64,000 nt of DNA. Origin: Pseudomonas sp. ADAK13 (lineage in GTDB: Bacteria > Pseudomonadota > Gammaproteobacteria > Pseudomonadales > Pseudomonadaceae). The position numbers were made by a program, and so were the translations under genes. Shown one piece after another: positions 21,633 through 30,258 of the stretch. The DNA lies in assembly GCF_012935715.1 (NCBI RefSeq), contig NZ_CP052860.1, forward strand, positions 6,262,001-6,326,000, in the 5' to 3' direction. The notes under the pieces were generated by a model. It had not been told where the DNA came from. It made no database searches and saw nothing but the letters and a program-made list of their open reading frames with translations. Numbering within the stretch: position 1 is the stretch's first letter; each line of letters opens with the position of its first letter.

Positions 21633-22664
21633 ATGGGACGAAAACCTACCCGGCCGGGGAGTATTCCCCGGCTACGCGAAAGGAAGCGCGGCGACACGAC
21701 GTATTACCTTTACGACACAGGCGGGACGCCACGCAAAGAAATACCATTGGGCAAGGACTATGGGCTGGCAATTTTGGAGTATGCAAAGCTTGAAAAGAGC
21801 CGCGTGTCCCAGGCCATGGCGCAGGACGTACTTACTTTCGCCTATGTCGCTGAAAAATACATGCTGGAAGTTGTTCCAACAAAAGCGCCGGCGACGCAGA
21901 AAGACAACGCCAGAGAGCTGAAGCAGTTACTTGCCTTTTTCAATGACCCACCTGCCCCGCTGGAAGCTATTGAGCCCCAGCACGTTGCCCAATACTTGAG
22001 ACATCGAGGAAAGACCGCACCTGTTCGTGCAAATCGCGAGAAAGCGTTGCTCAGCTCGATCTGGAACTTCGCCAGGACCAGCGGCTACACGTCCTTGGCC
22101 AATCCCTGCGCCGGTGTTAAAGGCAATAAGGAAAGCGGACGTGACATCTACGTCGAAGATGAAATGCTCGCGATGGTGTATTTGCACGCAGACCAGCCGC
22201 TAAAAGACGCGCTCGATCTGTTCTACCTGACAGGTCAGCGTATCGCTGACACCCTCAAAATGGATGAGCGCGATATCAGGGAAGATCGCCTGGCTGTGCA
22301 GCAAGGAAAAACCAAAGCCAAGCGACGAATTGAAATCGTTGGGGAGTTGAAGGTTGTGATCGACCGAATACTGGCCAGGAAAGACAGCCATAAAATCCGT
22401 TCCAGCAAGCTCATCGTAATGGACAACGGGCAGCCCATGACCAGCAGTATGTTACGGGGGAGATTTGATGCTGCGAGAGAAGCTGCCGGCGTAAAAAAGG
22501 CAGACTTTCAAATGAGGGACCTGCGCGCAAAGGCTGGTACCGATAAGGCGGAATCAAGCGGGGATATTCTGCAAGCCAGAGATCAGCTTGGGCACACAAC
22601 CGTGGTGATGACAGAGAACTACATCCGCAAACGCATCGGCAAAAAAGTTACGCCGACGAAGTGA
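21633..22664 (+). CDS. tyrosine integrase
   Basis: A 343-residue site-specific recombinase. The N-terminal arm-binding part (about 1-60) is followed by a core-binding SAM-like domain (about 65-160) and the catalytic domain (170-343) with R203 (TGQR), R298 in MRDLRAKAG, H321 (LGH) and nucleophile Y330 (ENYIR). It integrates and, with a helper, excises the prophage. It reads towards the tRNA-Leu 3' end 80 bases away, the usual arrangement for tRNA-targeting integrases. Confidence 0.95.
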   Translation: MGRKPTRPGSIPRLRERKRGDTTYYLYDTGGTPRKEIPLGKDYGLAILEYAKLEKSRVSQAMAQDVLTFAYVAEKYMLEVVPTKAPATQKDNARELKQLLAFFNDPPAPLEAIEPQHVAQYLRHRGKTAPVRANREKALLSSIWNFARTSGYTSLANPCAGVKGNKESGRDIYVEDEMLAMVYLHADQPLKDALDLFYLTGQRIADTLKMDERDIREDRLAVQQGKTKAKRRIEIVGELKVVIDRILARKDSHKIRSSKLIVMDNGQPMTSSMLRGRFDAAREAAGVKKADFQMRDLRAKAGTDKAESSGDILQARDQLGHTTVVMTENYIRKRIGKKVTPTK

Positions 22665-22694
22665 ATTGCGGAAAGGAGAAGAATATTGCGGAAA
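22665..22694. repeat. possible integrase arm sites (direct repeat)
   Basis: ATTGCGGAAA occurs at 22665-22674 and again at 22685-22694, exactly 20 bases apart, between the integrase stop and the tRNA. Pairs of short direct repeats next to a core site are typical of arm-type integrase binding sites. Binding is not shown. Confidence 0.4.
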
Positions 22695-22744
22695 AAAACA
22701 AAGAGCCAGCCAAGTCCTAAAACCCCGCAAACCCTTGAATATGA

Positions 22745-22831
22745 TGGTGCCCGAAGCCGGAATCGAACCGGCACGCCCTTACGAGCGGGGGATTTTAAGT
22801 CCCATGCGTCTACCAGTTTCGCCATTCGGGC
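22745..22831 (-). tRNA. tRNA-Leu (anticodon TAA), prophage attachment target
   Basis: Read on the - strand it starts GCCCGAATGGCGAAACTGG, has anticodon TAA in a GACTTAAAATC loop, a long variable arm as in leucine tRNAs, the TPsiC sequence GGTTCGATTCC, and ends GGGCACCA with encoded CCA. Length is 87 bases. The integrase lies at its 3' end, so the phage integrated there and the gene remained intact. Confidence 0.95.
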
Positions 22832-22893
22832 GGTAGCGCTATACAGCGTGCCAAGCAGCGTCTAAAGCCGCTGAGCGTTGCAGCAGGCTAGGG

Positions 22894-22922
22894 AATATAT
22901 AGATCCAGCCCCCTCGATGCAA
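22894..22922 (-). promoter_or_regulatory. tRNA-Leu promoter
   Basis: On the - strand TTGCAT, 17 bases, TATATT, with transcription expected near 22887, some 56 bases upstream of the tRNA. The GC-rich spacer next to the -10 is in keeping with stable-RNA promoters. Confidence 0.6.
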
Positions 22923-23070
22923 GGTCGGGGGCGGCCTTTTTCAAACAAACAAGCTGCACCCCGGCAAACAAAAAAGCTCGCCAGATCAGTGATCTACAGA
23001 TTTAGTCGGCGGTAGCGGGCAATGGTGAGGCGCACCGGTTCGCCACGTCCGGCACTCGCCCCCAGGCGTA

Positions 23071-23157
23071 CTACGAAAAATAAGTCATTACCGCAATAAC
23101 CACCGAAACCCAAACCAGGGTCATCAAAAACGACAGCGCAGCCAACGTTTTGCCCAT
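23071..23157 (-). CDS. tiny membrane protein (28 aa)
   Basis: A 28-residue frame, MGKTLAALSFLMTLVWV then SVVIAVMTYFS, forming one membrane span after a short basic start. AGTAGG lies a few bases upstream. It is conserved-looking but too short to judge by homology from sequence alone. It lies between the tRNA and the LysE gene. Confidence 0.45.
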   Translation of the reverse strand: MGKTLAALSFLMTLVWVSVVIAVMTYFS

Positions 23158-23281
23158 TTGCCTACTCGCCCCGATGAAAATTGCTTCAGTGAGTCGCCCT
23201 TATACCTTCCCCGGGTACTCCGTGGTGCTATCCAGCGCCGCGTGAGAATAGCCAAACCTGGCACGTTCTGCCTAAGCAAAC

Positions 23282-23902
23282 TCAACCAGCCCGCAAGGCC
23301 GCCAGTTTCAGCCCGAAGCCGATCAGGAAGACGCCCGCCAACTTTTGCAGCCCTTGGGAGACCTTGGCATTGGCGCGCAGTTTCGCCGCGAAAAAGCCGG
23401 TCAGCGTTACCACAATCAGGCCGTACAGCAAGGTCAACGTCGCCACCGTGGCGCCCATCAAGGCGAAGGTCTGAAGGCCAGGGTTGGCCGCCGGGTCAAT
23501 GAACAACGGGAAAAAAGCCATGTAGAACACGATGGTTTTCGGGTTGAGCAGCGCGATGGTTGCGCCCTGGCGCAGGTAGTGCCGCGGCTTGATGTCGAGG
23601 ATCGGTGCCGCGCCAGGCTTGGCGAACAGCAAGCTCACACCCAGCCACATCAGGTACGCCGCCCCCAGCCATTGCACGGCGTGAAACGCTACCGGGTGGG
23701 TCTGCAGAATCGCCGCCACGCCGGCCACAGCCAGCCACATCAGTACCTGGTCGCCGAGGATCACGCCAAAGGTCGCCGCCATACCGGCGCGGAATCCGCC
23801 CTTGCCCGTCGACGTAATCAGCGCCAGGTTTCCCGGGCCCGGAATCAGCAACAGGATGATAAAAGCGAGCACAAACGAGCCGTAATCAGTCACACCCAAC
23901 AT
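23282..23902 (-). CDS. LysE/RhtB-family amino-acid exporter
   Basis: A 206-residue inner-membrane protein with about six hydrophobic segments. The family signature PGPGNLALITSTGKGGFRAG lies at about 21-40 and NPKTIVFYMAFFPLFID in the middle. LysE/RhtB proteins export amino acids or related metabolites by proton exchange. The substrate cannot be assigned. The next + gene is divergent from it. Confidence 0.88.
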   Translation of the reverse strand: MLGVTDYGSFVLAFIILLLIPGPGNLALITSTGKGGFRAGMAATFGVILGDQVLMWLAVAGVAAILQTHPVAFHAVQWLGAAYLMWLGVSLLFAKPGAAPILDIKPRHYLRQGATIALLNPKTIVFYMAFFPLFIDPAANPGLQTFALMGATVATLTLLYGLIVVTLTGFFAAKLRANAKVSQGLQKLAGVFLIGFGLKLAALRAG

Positions 23903-24167
23903 GGGATTACCTCAATGGAAAAATGAACGGGATAGGCCCGCACCCTCTTTCATAACGCCACTGAGCCGCTGTTTATTCCCTGATACCCGAAAATCGCCCT
24001 CCCCGGCTTTACAGCTCCTGCGGCTCCCGGAGCCATCTGATACGCTTTTTTCTTGTGCATCTGCCCCTGTATCGAAATTCTCCCAGCCCTGACAATACTC
24101 CCACTCCCGACACGCCCGTGGAGCCCGACAGGAAACGTCCTGCCGGCCCGTTCATTTCGGAGGCCTT

Positions 24168-24251
24168 ATGGCTAAGATGGCATTTTTCCTGTTCGGTTTT
24201 CTTGCACTGACCATCGCGATTGGTCTGCTTGCCACCATCTCACCGGTCTAG
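24168..24251 (+). CDS. tiny membrane protein (27 aa) with strong ribosome-binding site
   Basis: A 27-residue single-span peptide starting MAKMAFFLFGFLALTIAIGL and ending LATISPV. CGGAGG sits six bases before the ATG, as good a site as any in the window, which argues for translation. No function known. It is easily missed because of its length. Confidence 0.55.
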   Translation: MAKMAFFLFGFLALTIAIGLLATISPV

Positions 24252-24269
24252 GGTTCACCGTCAGCGTAC

Positions 24270-25313
24270 TCAGCGAAACGTAACCATCTCAAAGTCCGCT
24301 GACGTTCCCGCCGACTGCCTTGCCAGTTCACTGATCGCTATCGTGCGTACCTGTGCCCCTTCGTTCCACGGGTTGGTGTAGCTCAGCATGCCCGTCGCCG
24401 GGTTGATCTGGATGATCGCAAAGGCGTGCCCGTCGCCTCTGGACCAATCCCCATTGCGCGCCGGCTTGCCGCCGAACACCACCGCCGCCTGGCTGCCCAC
24501 GGCACTGGCGTTTTTCAGCAGGAAGTCGGTGATGCCCTGGGGGGTGTTTTCGGCATCGGCCAGGCGCTGGTGATCGCCGTATTGGCCCGCCAGCAGTTCC
24601 ATGACTTTATTGGTGGGCAATGCGCCCTTGGCCGGGTCGAGCTTGAAGTACTGGAACATCGCGCCGACCACTGCAGCGGCAGGTGGATCGCCCTTGCCGT
24701 ATTGGTCCAGGTCGCCCGCCTGTAAATGGTAGACCGTGGTGGGGTCGCCCGGCAGGCTGACATTGAAGCTGCCATCGGCGTTTCTGGTAACGCCCTTGTG
24801 CAGGATCGCCGCCCCCGTGCGCGTATTGGCGAACGCCCTGACTACCGAGATGCCGACGCAATCACCTTCGCTGGTCTGATTCAGGTGGGTGCCGACCGGC
24901 TCTGCGATCAACGCCCCGCCCTGCGTTGGCTTCCACGGGCCGGCGTCGATCACGCTGCCCTTGGCATCGCGGCGCAGTGCATTGATGCTGCCATCGGCGC
25001 TGTAGCTGCCGTCACTCAGGGACACGACGATGTTTTTTACATCAGTACGCAGGTTCTCCCGCGCGCCGCCGTCCCGCTTCATCGCGTCCTGAAACGCCTG
25101 TGCTGCAACGATGATGCGCTGGCGTGTGGCGTCGTCCGGTCGGGCGCCACGGCTTTGGTCCAGGGCCTCGAGCAGTTGATGGTAGGTGGTTTCAATAGCG
25201 CGAATGCCAACCTGGGGAGCGGCAACGGCTGTGCCGGCAGACGCCATCGCGAGGGCAAACGTGAGGAACGAAAAACGCAGGTGTTTCTGATAACGACCAG
25301 GGATTGGGAGCAC
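24270..25313 (-). CDS. secreted calpain-like (C2-type) cysteine protease
   Basis: About 347 residues from a GTG at 25313 (the frame is open to an ATG at 25439; the start is uncertain). A signal peptide is seen (FSFLTFALAMASAGTAVA). The catalytic triad looks intact: Cys in SEGDCVGISVVRAF, His in GDGHAFAI and Asn in YTNPWNEG, in the order used by calpain-type proteases. Secreted bacterial members are poorly studied. Targets unknown. It lies between two LysE genes on the same strand but with a gap and no sign of an operon. Confidence 0.72.
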   Translation of the reverse strand: MLPIPGRYQKHLRFSFLTFALAMASAGTAVAAPQVGIRAIETTYHQLLEALDQSRGARPDDATRQRIIVAAQAFQDAMKRDGGARENLRTDVKNIVVSLSDGSYSADGSINALRRDAKGSVIDAGPWKPTQGGALIAEPVGTHLNQTSEGDCVGISVVRAFANTRTGAAILHKGVTRNADGSFNVSLPGDPTTVYHLQAGDLDQYGKGDPPAAAVVGAMFQYFKLDPAKGALPTNKVMELLAGQYGDHQRLADAENTPQGITDFLLKNASAVGSQAAVVFGGKPARNGDWSRGDGHAFAIIQINPATGMLSYTNPWNEGAQVRTIAISELARQSAGTSADFEMVTFR

Positions 25314-25479
25314 GGTCGGGCATCTCGGATAAGGAAGTTTGGAAGCGATACGTCGAACCACCCTCCCGTTCAATCGCTTCGTGCCACAACGTCCCGTAGC
25401 AGGCCTGAAAACAACGGCGAGCATGCAATAAGCCGCCAAAAAACGTCAATGGCGGCCTGTGGCTATGCCCGGCAGTGCT

Positions 25480-26088
25480 TCAGCCGGCAAAAAACATCGG
25501 ATACAACGACAGCACCAACAACCCCGCCATGGACCAATTGAACAGCCTCAACCAGCGTGGCTCGCGCAGCACATTGCGCAAGCCGCTGCCGCACCCGGCC
25601 CATACACAAACGCTGGGCAGGTTCACCAGGGCAAACACCGCTGCAATCAACAGCACGTTGGTGACATAACCCTCGGCAGGCGTGTAGGTGGTGATCGCGC
25701 CCAACGCCATGACCCAGGCCTTGGGGTTGACCCACTGGAACGCCGCTGCGCCGAGAAAGGTCATGGGTTTGCGCTTGTCATCGGTGTCATCGGACATCGC
25801 GCTGGAGGTCGCAATCTTCCAGGCCAGGTACAGCAAATACGCCGCCCCCACATAACGCAATACGGTATAGGCCCAAGGCAGCGCCTTGAACACTTCGCCG
25901 AGCCCAAGGCCCACGGCGATCACCAACAACATGAAGCCAATACTGATGCCCAGTGCATGGGGAATCGAACGGATAAAACCGAAGTTCACCCCGGACGCCA
26001 ACAACATCGTGTTATTGGGACCGGGCGTGATCGAGGAAACGAAGGCGAACAGCGCAAAGGCTGACAACAGGCTTGAAGACATGAACAT
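25480..26088 (-). CDS. LysE-family amino-acid exporter
   Basis: A 202-residue membrane protein with the signature SSITPGPNNTMLLASGVNFG near residues 18-37 and FQWVNPKAWVMALGAI in the middle, both typical of LysE/RhtB exporters. Several hydrophobic segments. It is clearly different in sequence from the LysE gene at 23282, so not a recent duplicate. Substrate unknown. Confidence 0.88.
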   Translation of the reverse strand: MFMSSSLLSAFALFAFVSSITPGPNNTMLLASGVNFGFIRSIPHALGISIGFMLLVIAVGLGLGEVFKALPWAYTVLRYVGAAYLLYLAWKIATSSAMSDDTDDKRKPMTFLGAAAFQWVNPKAWVMALGAITTYTPAEGYVTNVLLIAAVFALVNLPSVCVWAGCGSGLRNVLREPRWLRLFNWSMAGLLVLSLYPMFFAG

Positions 26089-26187
26089 GGCGCGACATCC
26101 AAACGAAATACAGTGGCCACGACAGTAGAACGTTGCGCCTGTGTGCGCCCCGTACAGCTACGGGGAGATACAGGCATACACTTTTTG

Positions 26188-27129
26188 TCAGGCCTGAGCG
26201 TTCAAAAACTCCCGATAGCGCGCCACCGTTTGCGCAGTTTGCTCGACCATCGGCAAGTGGCCCACACCGTCCATACATTCCAGCCGGGCATGGGCAATGC
26301 CCTGGGTCCACGTTTGAGCACTGGCGATTGGCGCCATCCGGTCCTCGCGGCCCCACAGCAGCAAGGTGGGAACCTGCACATCCTTGAGCCAGGGTTCCAG
26401 TCGCGGGCTGCCGGAAAAATCCGAGAAAATTTCCGCAAGCGCATCGCGTCGCTCGATATAGGCCTGTGCTTCAGCGGCCAGCAGCACTTCCGGTATCCAC
26501 GGCGCAGATGCCATGGTCATCGAGAAAAACCGGTCGAATTGTGCCCGCGAGTGAATCAGGAAAGGGTTGTCGCCCTGGTTCACCAACTCTTCCACTTCAT
26601 TGGGCTGGGGCAAGAGCACGCCGACCGGGCCGATCAACGCCAGTGACACCACACGCTCGGGGTGATGTGCGGCCAGCCAGGTGGCGACATAACCGCCCAT
26701 CGAGCTGCCGACCACATGGACGGCATCGATCCGGCAAGCATCCAACAGTTCGATCAACCTCTGCGCCTGGGCCGCGATGCTGTAGTCCGCGCCGTGCTCG
26801 AAAGGGTTTTTGCCATGCCCGGCAAGGTCAGGGATGACAACGCGATAGTCAGCGGTGAAGTGCCGGGCAAAGCCGAACCACACGCCTTTGTCGGCGCTGA
26901 AACCGTGGATCAATAACAGCGGCGGCGCACTGACAGGGCCACCTTGATAGGTTGCCAACGTCATACGCTGAATGGACACCAGCACCTCTTTCAGCCGAGC
27001 ACGCCTCGCTTCCACCGTCGCAATGAGCGTAAACAACAGGTTCCCGACCCGTGGGTAGGTCCACCACACCCACACTGCAGCCACCACCAGCAAGACGACG
27101 ATCACGAGCATCAAAGCTTCTCCGAACAT
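26188..27129 (-). CDS. membrane-anchored alpha/beta hydrolase
   Basis: About 313 residues. The N-terminus is a membrane segment (LMLVIVVLLVVAAVWVWW), followed by an alpha/beta-hydrolase fold: oxyanion HGFSADKG, nucleophile Ser in VVGSSMGGYVA, acid Asp in LLWGREDRMAP and His in GVGHLPM. It is probably an esterase or lipase anchored to the inner membrane. The start could be the ATG at 27129 or a GTG at 27144; neither has a clear ribosome-binding site. Confidence 0.85.
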   Translation of the reverse strand: MFGEALMLVIVVLLVVAAVWVWWTYPRVGNLLFTLIATVEARRARLKEVLVSIQRMTLATYQGGPVSAPPLLLIHGFSADKGVWFGFARHFTADYRVVIPDLAGHGKNPFEHGADYSIAAQAQRLIELLDACRIDAVHVVGSSMGGYVATWLAAHHPERVVSLALIGPVGVLLPQPNEVEELVNQGDNPFLIHSRAQFDRFFSMTMASAPWIPEVLLAAEAQAYIERRDALAEIFSDFSGSPRLEPWLKDVQVPTLLLWGREDRMAPIASAQTWTQGIAHARLECMDGVGHLPMVEQTAQTVARYREFLNAQA

Positions 27130-27250
27130 GGAAACGACATACACGATTCCAGACTGCGTACGACGAGAAGAATTACAGCATGCCTATGAATACCTTCCAA
27201 CAAACGGTCGATGGTTCGTGTTTCGTCGACCGGTGACCGCCCCGCCGCCG

Positions 27251-27574
27251 TTAACTGTCAGACAACGAGGAAGTGATTTGCGCAATCGCGTCCTGATCCA
27301 TCTGGTCCAACGTGCGGTAGTGGTTGATGATCAACGTTTCCTTGTCGCTCAAGTCGTCCTGGCTGATAACCGCCCGTTCCCCCGTCAGCACGTAAAGCAC
27401 GTCCACGCCCTTGCCCCGGATGGCGATCAGGTAATCGGACTTGGGCAGCCGCGCACCACTTTCATAGTGCACCTGGGCATTGGCGGCGACACCGCCAATC
27501 GCGCCGAATTCCTGCTGGGAGAGCCCGAGCGCCTTGCGTTCTTCTTTCAGGCGGGCGCCGAGCCGATCGTCCAT
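27251..27574 (-). CDS. XRE-family transcriptional regulator
   Basis: A 107-residue protein from an ATG preceded by GAGG eight bases upstream. The HTH is in LKEERKALGLSQQEFGAIGG and VAANAQVHYESGARLPKSDY. A helical C-terminal part (ETLIINHYRTLDQMDQDAIA) resembles phage-type regulators. The frame is open to 27688 without support for translation. Targets unknown. Confidence 0.82.
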   Translation of the reverse strand: MDDRLGARLKEERKALGLSQQEFGAIGGVAANAQVHYESGARLPKSDYLIAIRGKGVDVLYVLTGERAVISQDDLSDKETLIINHYRTLDQMDQDAIAQITSSLSDS

Positions 27575-27755
27575 GGTGGGTACCTCAATAAGCGTGTTTA
27601 ACACCCACCATACGCTTATGTGCAGGAGCAGGGTCCATTCATTCGGATAGGAGCCTATAAGGCCTCCCCTTGCATCGCTCTGCCTCATTCCTCAGGATAG
27701 TGTTCTTGAGCTCAACATCGGCAAGGAAGCAGCAGGTTACCGAGGCCGAACCCAC

Positions 27756-27983
27756 ATGACGCTCCATGAAGATAATCCGTTGGAGATACAGGCGTGCGCG
27801 CGCCAGAAGCATCTATGGTTCTGGGTGCCTGTCGGTTTTTTAATTGTTTTTTTAACGATTACATCGATGATTTTTCTGGGGGCAAACCCACCTGAGTGGA
27901 TGTTTGTTGCGCTCAGCTTTGGCTGGGTGATCGTTGCGTTGACGCTGCTGATGAAACTATCGGGTGCGCGCTGCGCCAAGTAA
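27756..27983 (+). CDS. small membrane protein (75 aa)
   Basis: Two hydrophobic segments: LWFWVPVGFLIVFLTITSMI (about 20-39) and WMFVALSFGWVIVALTLLM (about 48-66). No clear ribosome-binding site. No family recognised. The hydrophobic pattern makes it likely to be real, but the start is unsure. Confidence 0.5.
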   Translation: MTLHEDNPLEIQACARQKHLWFWVPVGFLIVFLTITSMIFLGANPPEWMFVALSFGWVIVALTLLMKLSGARCAK

Positions 27984-28177
27984 GGTGCGCCATCACTCAA
28001 CCTGGGGCCGGAACCCACAACGTGAAACAACGCACATTTATGGAATTCCAATATTGAAGGTCAAAAATTGACCAAATAATATCGGGCTCCACCCGAGCGC
28101 TCACTTCTATACGGATATTGTTCTGCGCCTGCTCGGGCTCCCACACGTGCGCAGGCAATTAAACATTGAGGTTTGCC

Positions 28178-28561
28178 ATGCGTCTTTCCACACTCGCGCC
28201 AGCCACCGCCCTGCTCAGCCTGCTCACCCTGCCCGTCCATGCCGCCGATCTGTCTGCCCTCACGGGAGCCCTGTCGTCTGCCTTGGGTGGCGCCAGTAAC
28301 AGCAACATCAACACCGTCAACGCCAATACCGCCTCCTGCCAGCAACAGGTCCGTGATCTGCAGGCCAATATCAATGCGGCCAATGCCAAGGGCGACACCT
28401 TGCGCGCGACGGCCTTTCAGGCGGCGCTGACACAAACTAACAAAAGCTGCAGCAACAGCACCTACAACACTCAGGCGCAAGTGAACACCAACCCCCAACA
28501 CCAGCAAAACGTGAACAAGGCAGCGGATGCGATCAACGCCATTGGCGGCCTGTTCAAGTAA
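28178..28561 (+). CDS. secreted protein of unknown function (127 aa)
   Basis: The ATG at 28178 has TTGAGG upstream, and the signal peptide starts MRLSTLAPATALLSLLTLPV with probable cleavage after VHA. The mature part is rich in Asn, Ala, Gln and Ser (NTVNANTASCQQQVRDLQAN) with two cysteines that may pair. It ends close to a strong terminator, so it is a single-gene transcript. No family recognised. Confidence 0.7.
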   Translation: MRLSTLAPATALLSLLTLPVHAADLSALTGALSSALGGASNSNINTVNANTASCQQQVRDLQANINAANAKGDTLRATAFQAALTQTNKSCSNSTYNTQAQVNTNPQHQQNVNKAADAINAIGGLFK

Positions 28562-28583
28562 GTCGCAATGCCCGGTGAGAAAG

Positions 28584-28604
28584 GCCCGCGATCGCGGGCT
28601 TTTT
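28584..28604 (+). terminator. terminator after the secreted protein gene
   Basis: GCCCGCGATCGCGGGC is a perfect palindrome at 28584-28599, followed by five T. It lies 23 bases past the stop codon. Confidence 0.8.
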
Positions 28605-28678
28605 ATCGCCAATCGAAACGTCGCGGTGTGTAAGACTTCGTCTGGTGAAGTCATGTCGACCGGCGATGCACAGGGCAT

Positions 28679-30181
28679 TTAAGACAGATCAAACTTGGGA
28701 AGCGCCTGCGCCGCCTGAGCCAAGCGCTGCGTGGCGATGCGGATTTCCTCCTGGTTGAGCGAGGCGAATCCCAAACGCAGGGCATTCTCTGGGTGATCAA
28801 AGGGTGAAAACAGCCGACCACCGCGCACCACCAGGTCCAGCTCCAGCGCTTTTTCAGCCAGTTGATCGACGTCGATTGAGTCGGCAAACCTTACCCACAG
28901 CGCCAGCCCGCCTTCCGGTTCCTGCACGGAGATCTGCTCGCCAAAAGCCTCCAGCAGGCAATCGAGCAGGGTTTCCCGACGCCGACGGTATTCTTTGGAA
29001 ACCCGACGCAGGTGCTTCTTCAGCTCGCCATCGTTGATCAAGTCCGCGAGCATCCGTTGCATGACTGCATCGCCCTGCCCCAGGCTCACCGCCGCCTTGC
29101 GCTCGAGCACTTCGATGACATTCGACGGTGCAACGATGTAGCTGCAACGGAAGGTGCTGCCCAGGGATTTGGACAGCGAACCGATGTAGATCACATGACG
29201 CTGCGCGCTGTCGCTGGCCAGAGGCAAATAGGGCCGTCCGGCAAAGTGGTACTCGTGGTCGTAATCTTCCTCGATGATGCAGAAGTCATGCTGCCGGGCC
29301 AATTCCAGAAGTTGCTGCCGACGCCCGGCACGCAGGCTGACGGTGGTCGGAAACTGATGATGGGGCGTGACATACATCATGCGGACGTTGTGTACCCGGC
29401 ACAGCTCGGCGAGTTGATCGACCCGGCAACCTTCGTCGTCCAGGTCGACGGTGACCAGTTGCGCGCCCAACTGGCGGAAAATCTCCCAGGCTGGCGGGTA
29501 ACTCAGGCGTTCGACCACCACCACATCACCGGGTTTGATCAGCACGCTGGCCGCCAGGTACAGCGACATCTGGACACCTTGGGTCAGGCAAATCTGGTCC
29601 GCGTCGACCATCAGGCCGCGATTATGGCGCAACATTTCGGCCAGGGCGTTGCGCAGGTATTGACCGCTGCCCTCGCTGCCATGGCGCACGGTGTTGGTGG
29701 TAAAGCTGTAGCGCAAGGCATTGCGGTAGTAGCGGTGCAGGACGGCTTGCGGCAGTAAACGATGGTCACAGGCGCCATTGTCGAAGAACAGCGCGCCCGG
29801 CCGCTGTTGCAGCGCAGTCACCTGCTCCCCCGGCGTGAAATAGACCGCCGCCGGCGCCTCCCGCAGCGTCAGGGCAAATGCCTTTGGTGCGCGGGGGGCA
29901 GCCACCGTGCCTGTCGCCAGTTGCGTACTGACGAACGTGCCACGCCGCTGAATGCTGACCAGCCAGCCCTTGGTCACGCCCTCCTCGTAGGCCAGGATCA
30001 CCGTCTTGCGGTTGACGTCCAGCAGTTGCGCCATTTCCCGCGTGCCGGGCAACAGCGTTCCAGGGCGCAGGCGGCCCTCGGCAATCGCGCTCACCAGGCC
30101 CTCAATGATTTTTCGATACGACGCCTGCGACTGCGCCCCGTCGAGCTTGAGCAGAGGGCGCCATTTACGAAGCTGGACCAT
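28679..30181 (-). CDS. MocR/GabR-type regulator (GntR HTH fused to aminotransferase)
   Basis: A 500-residue regulator. Residues about 15-85 form a GntR winged helix (GRLRPGTLLPGTREMAQLLD). The rest is a class-I aminotransferase-like domain that binds pyridoxal phosphate through Lys in GSLSKSLGSTFR. MocR proteins sense amines, amino acids or vitamin B6 and usually control a divergent neighbour. Here that is the ferredoxin-reductase/M24 fusion, which starts 77 bases away. The inverted repeat at 30200-30240 between them is a possible operator. Confidence 0.92.
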   Translation of the reverse strand: MVQLRKWRPLLKLDGAQSQASYRKIIEGLVSAIAEGRLRPGTLLPGTREMAQLLDVNRKTVILAYEEGVTKGWLVSIQRRGTFVSTQLATGTVAAPRAPKAFALTLREAPAAVYFTPGEQVTALQQRPGALFFDNGACDHRLLPQAVLHRYYRNALRYSFTTNTVRHGSEGSGQYLRNALAEMLRHNRGLMVDADQICLTQGVQMSLYLAASVLIKPGDVVVVERLSYPPAWEIFRQLGAQLVTVDLDDEGCRVDQLAELCRVHNVRMMYVTPHHQFPTTVSLRAGRRQQLLELARQHDFCIIEEDYDHEYHFAGRPYLPLASDSAQRHVIYIGSLSKSLGSTFRCSYIVAPSNVIEVLERKAAVSLGQGDAVMQRMLADLINDGELKKHLRRVSKEYRRRRETLLDCLLEAFGEQISVQEPEGGLALWVRFADSIDVDQLAEKALELDLVVRGGRLFSPFDHPENALRLGFASLNQEEIRIATQRLAQAAQALPKFDLS

Positions 30182-30199
30182 GTGAATTATCCAAAACTG

Positions 30200-30240
30200 G
30201 AGGTTCTTATGGTCCTAGTCTACCGCAATAATCGAACCTC
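30200..30240. promoter_or_regulatory. inverted repeat in the MocR/fusion divergent region
   Basis: GAGGTTC (30200-30206) and GAACCTC (30234-30240) are exact inverted copies whose centres are 34 bases apart, about three helical turns. The spacing would suit a dimeric MocR regulator contacting both half-sites. Binding is inferred from location. Confidence 0.45.
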
Positions 30241-30258
30241 AATTGCCCCGAGGTATTT

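Noticed and set aside
25459..26064. Long open frame opposite the second LysE gene
   Set aside because: GC-rich codon shadow; the LysE frame has clear family motifs.
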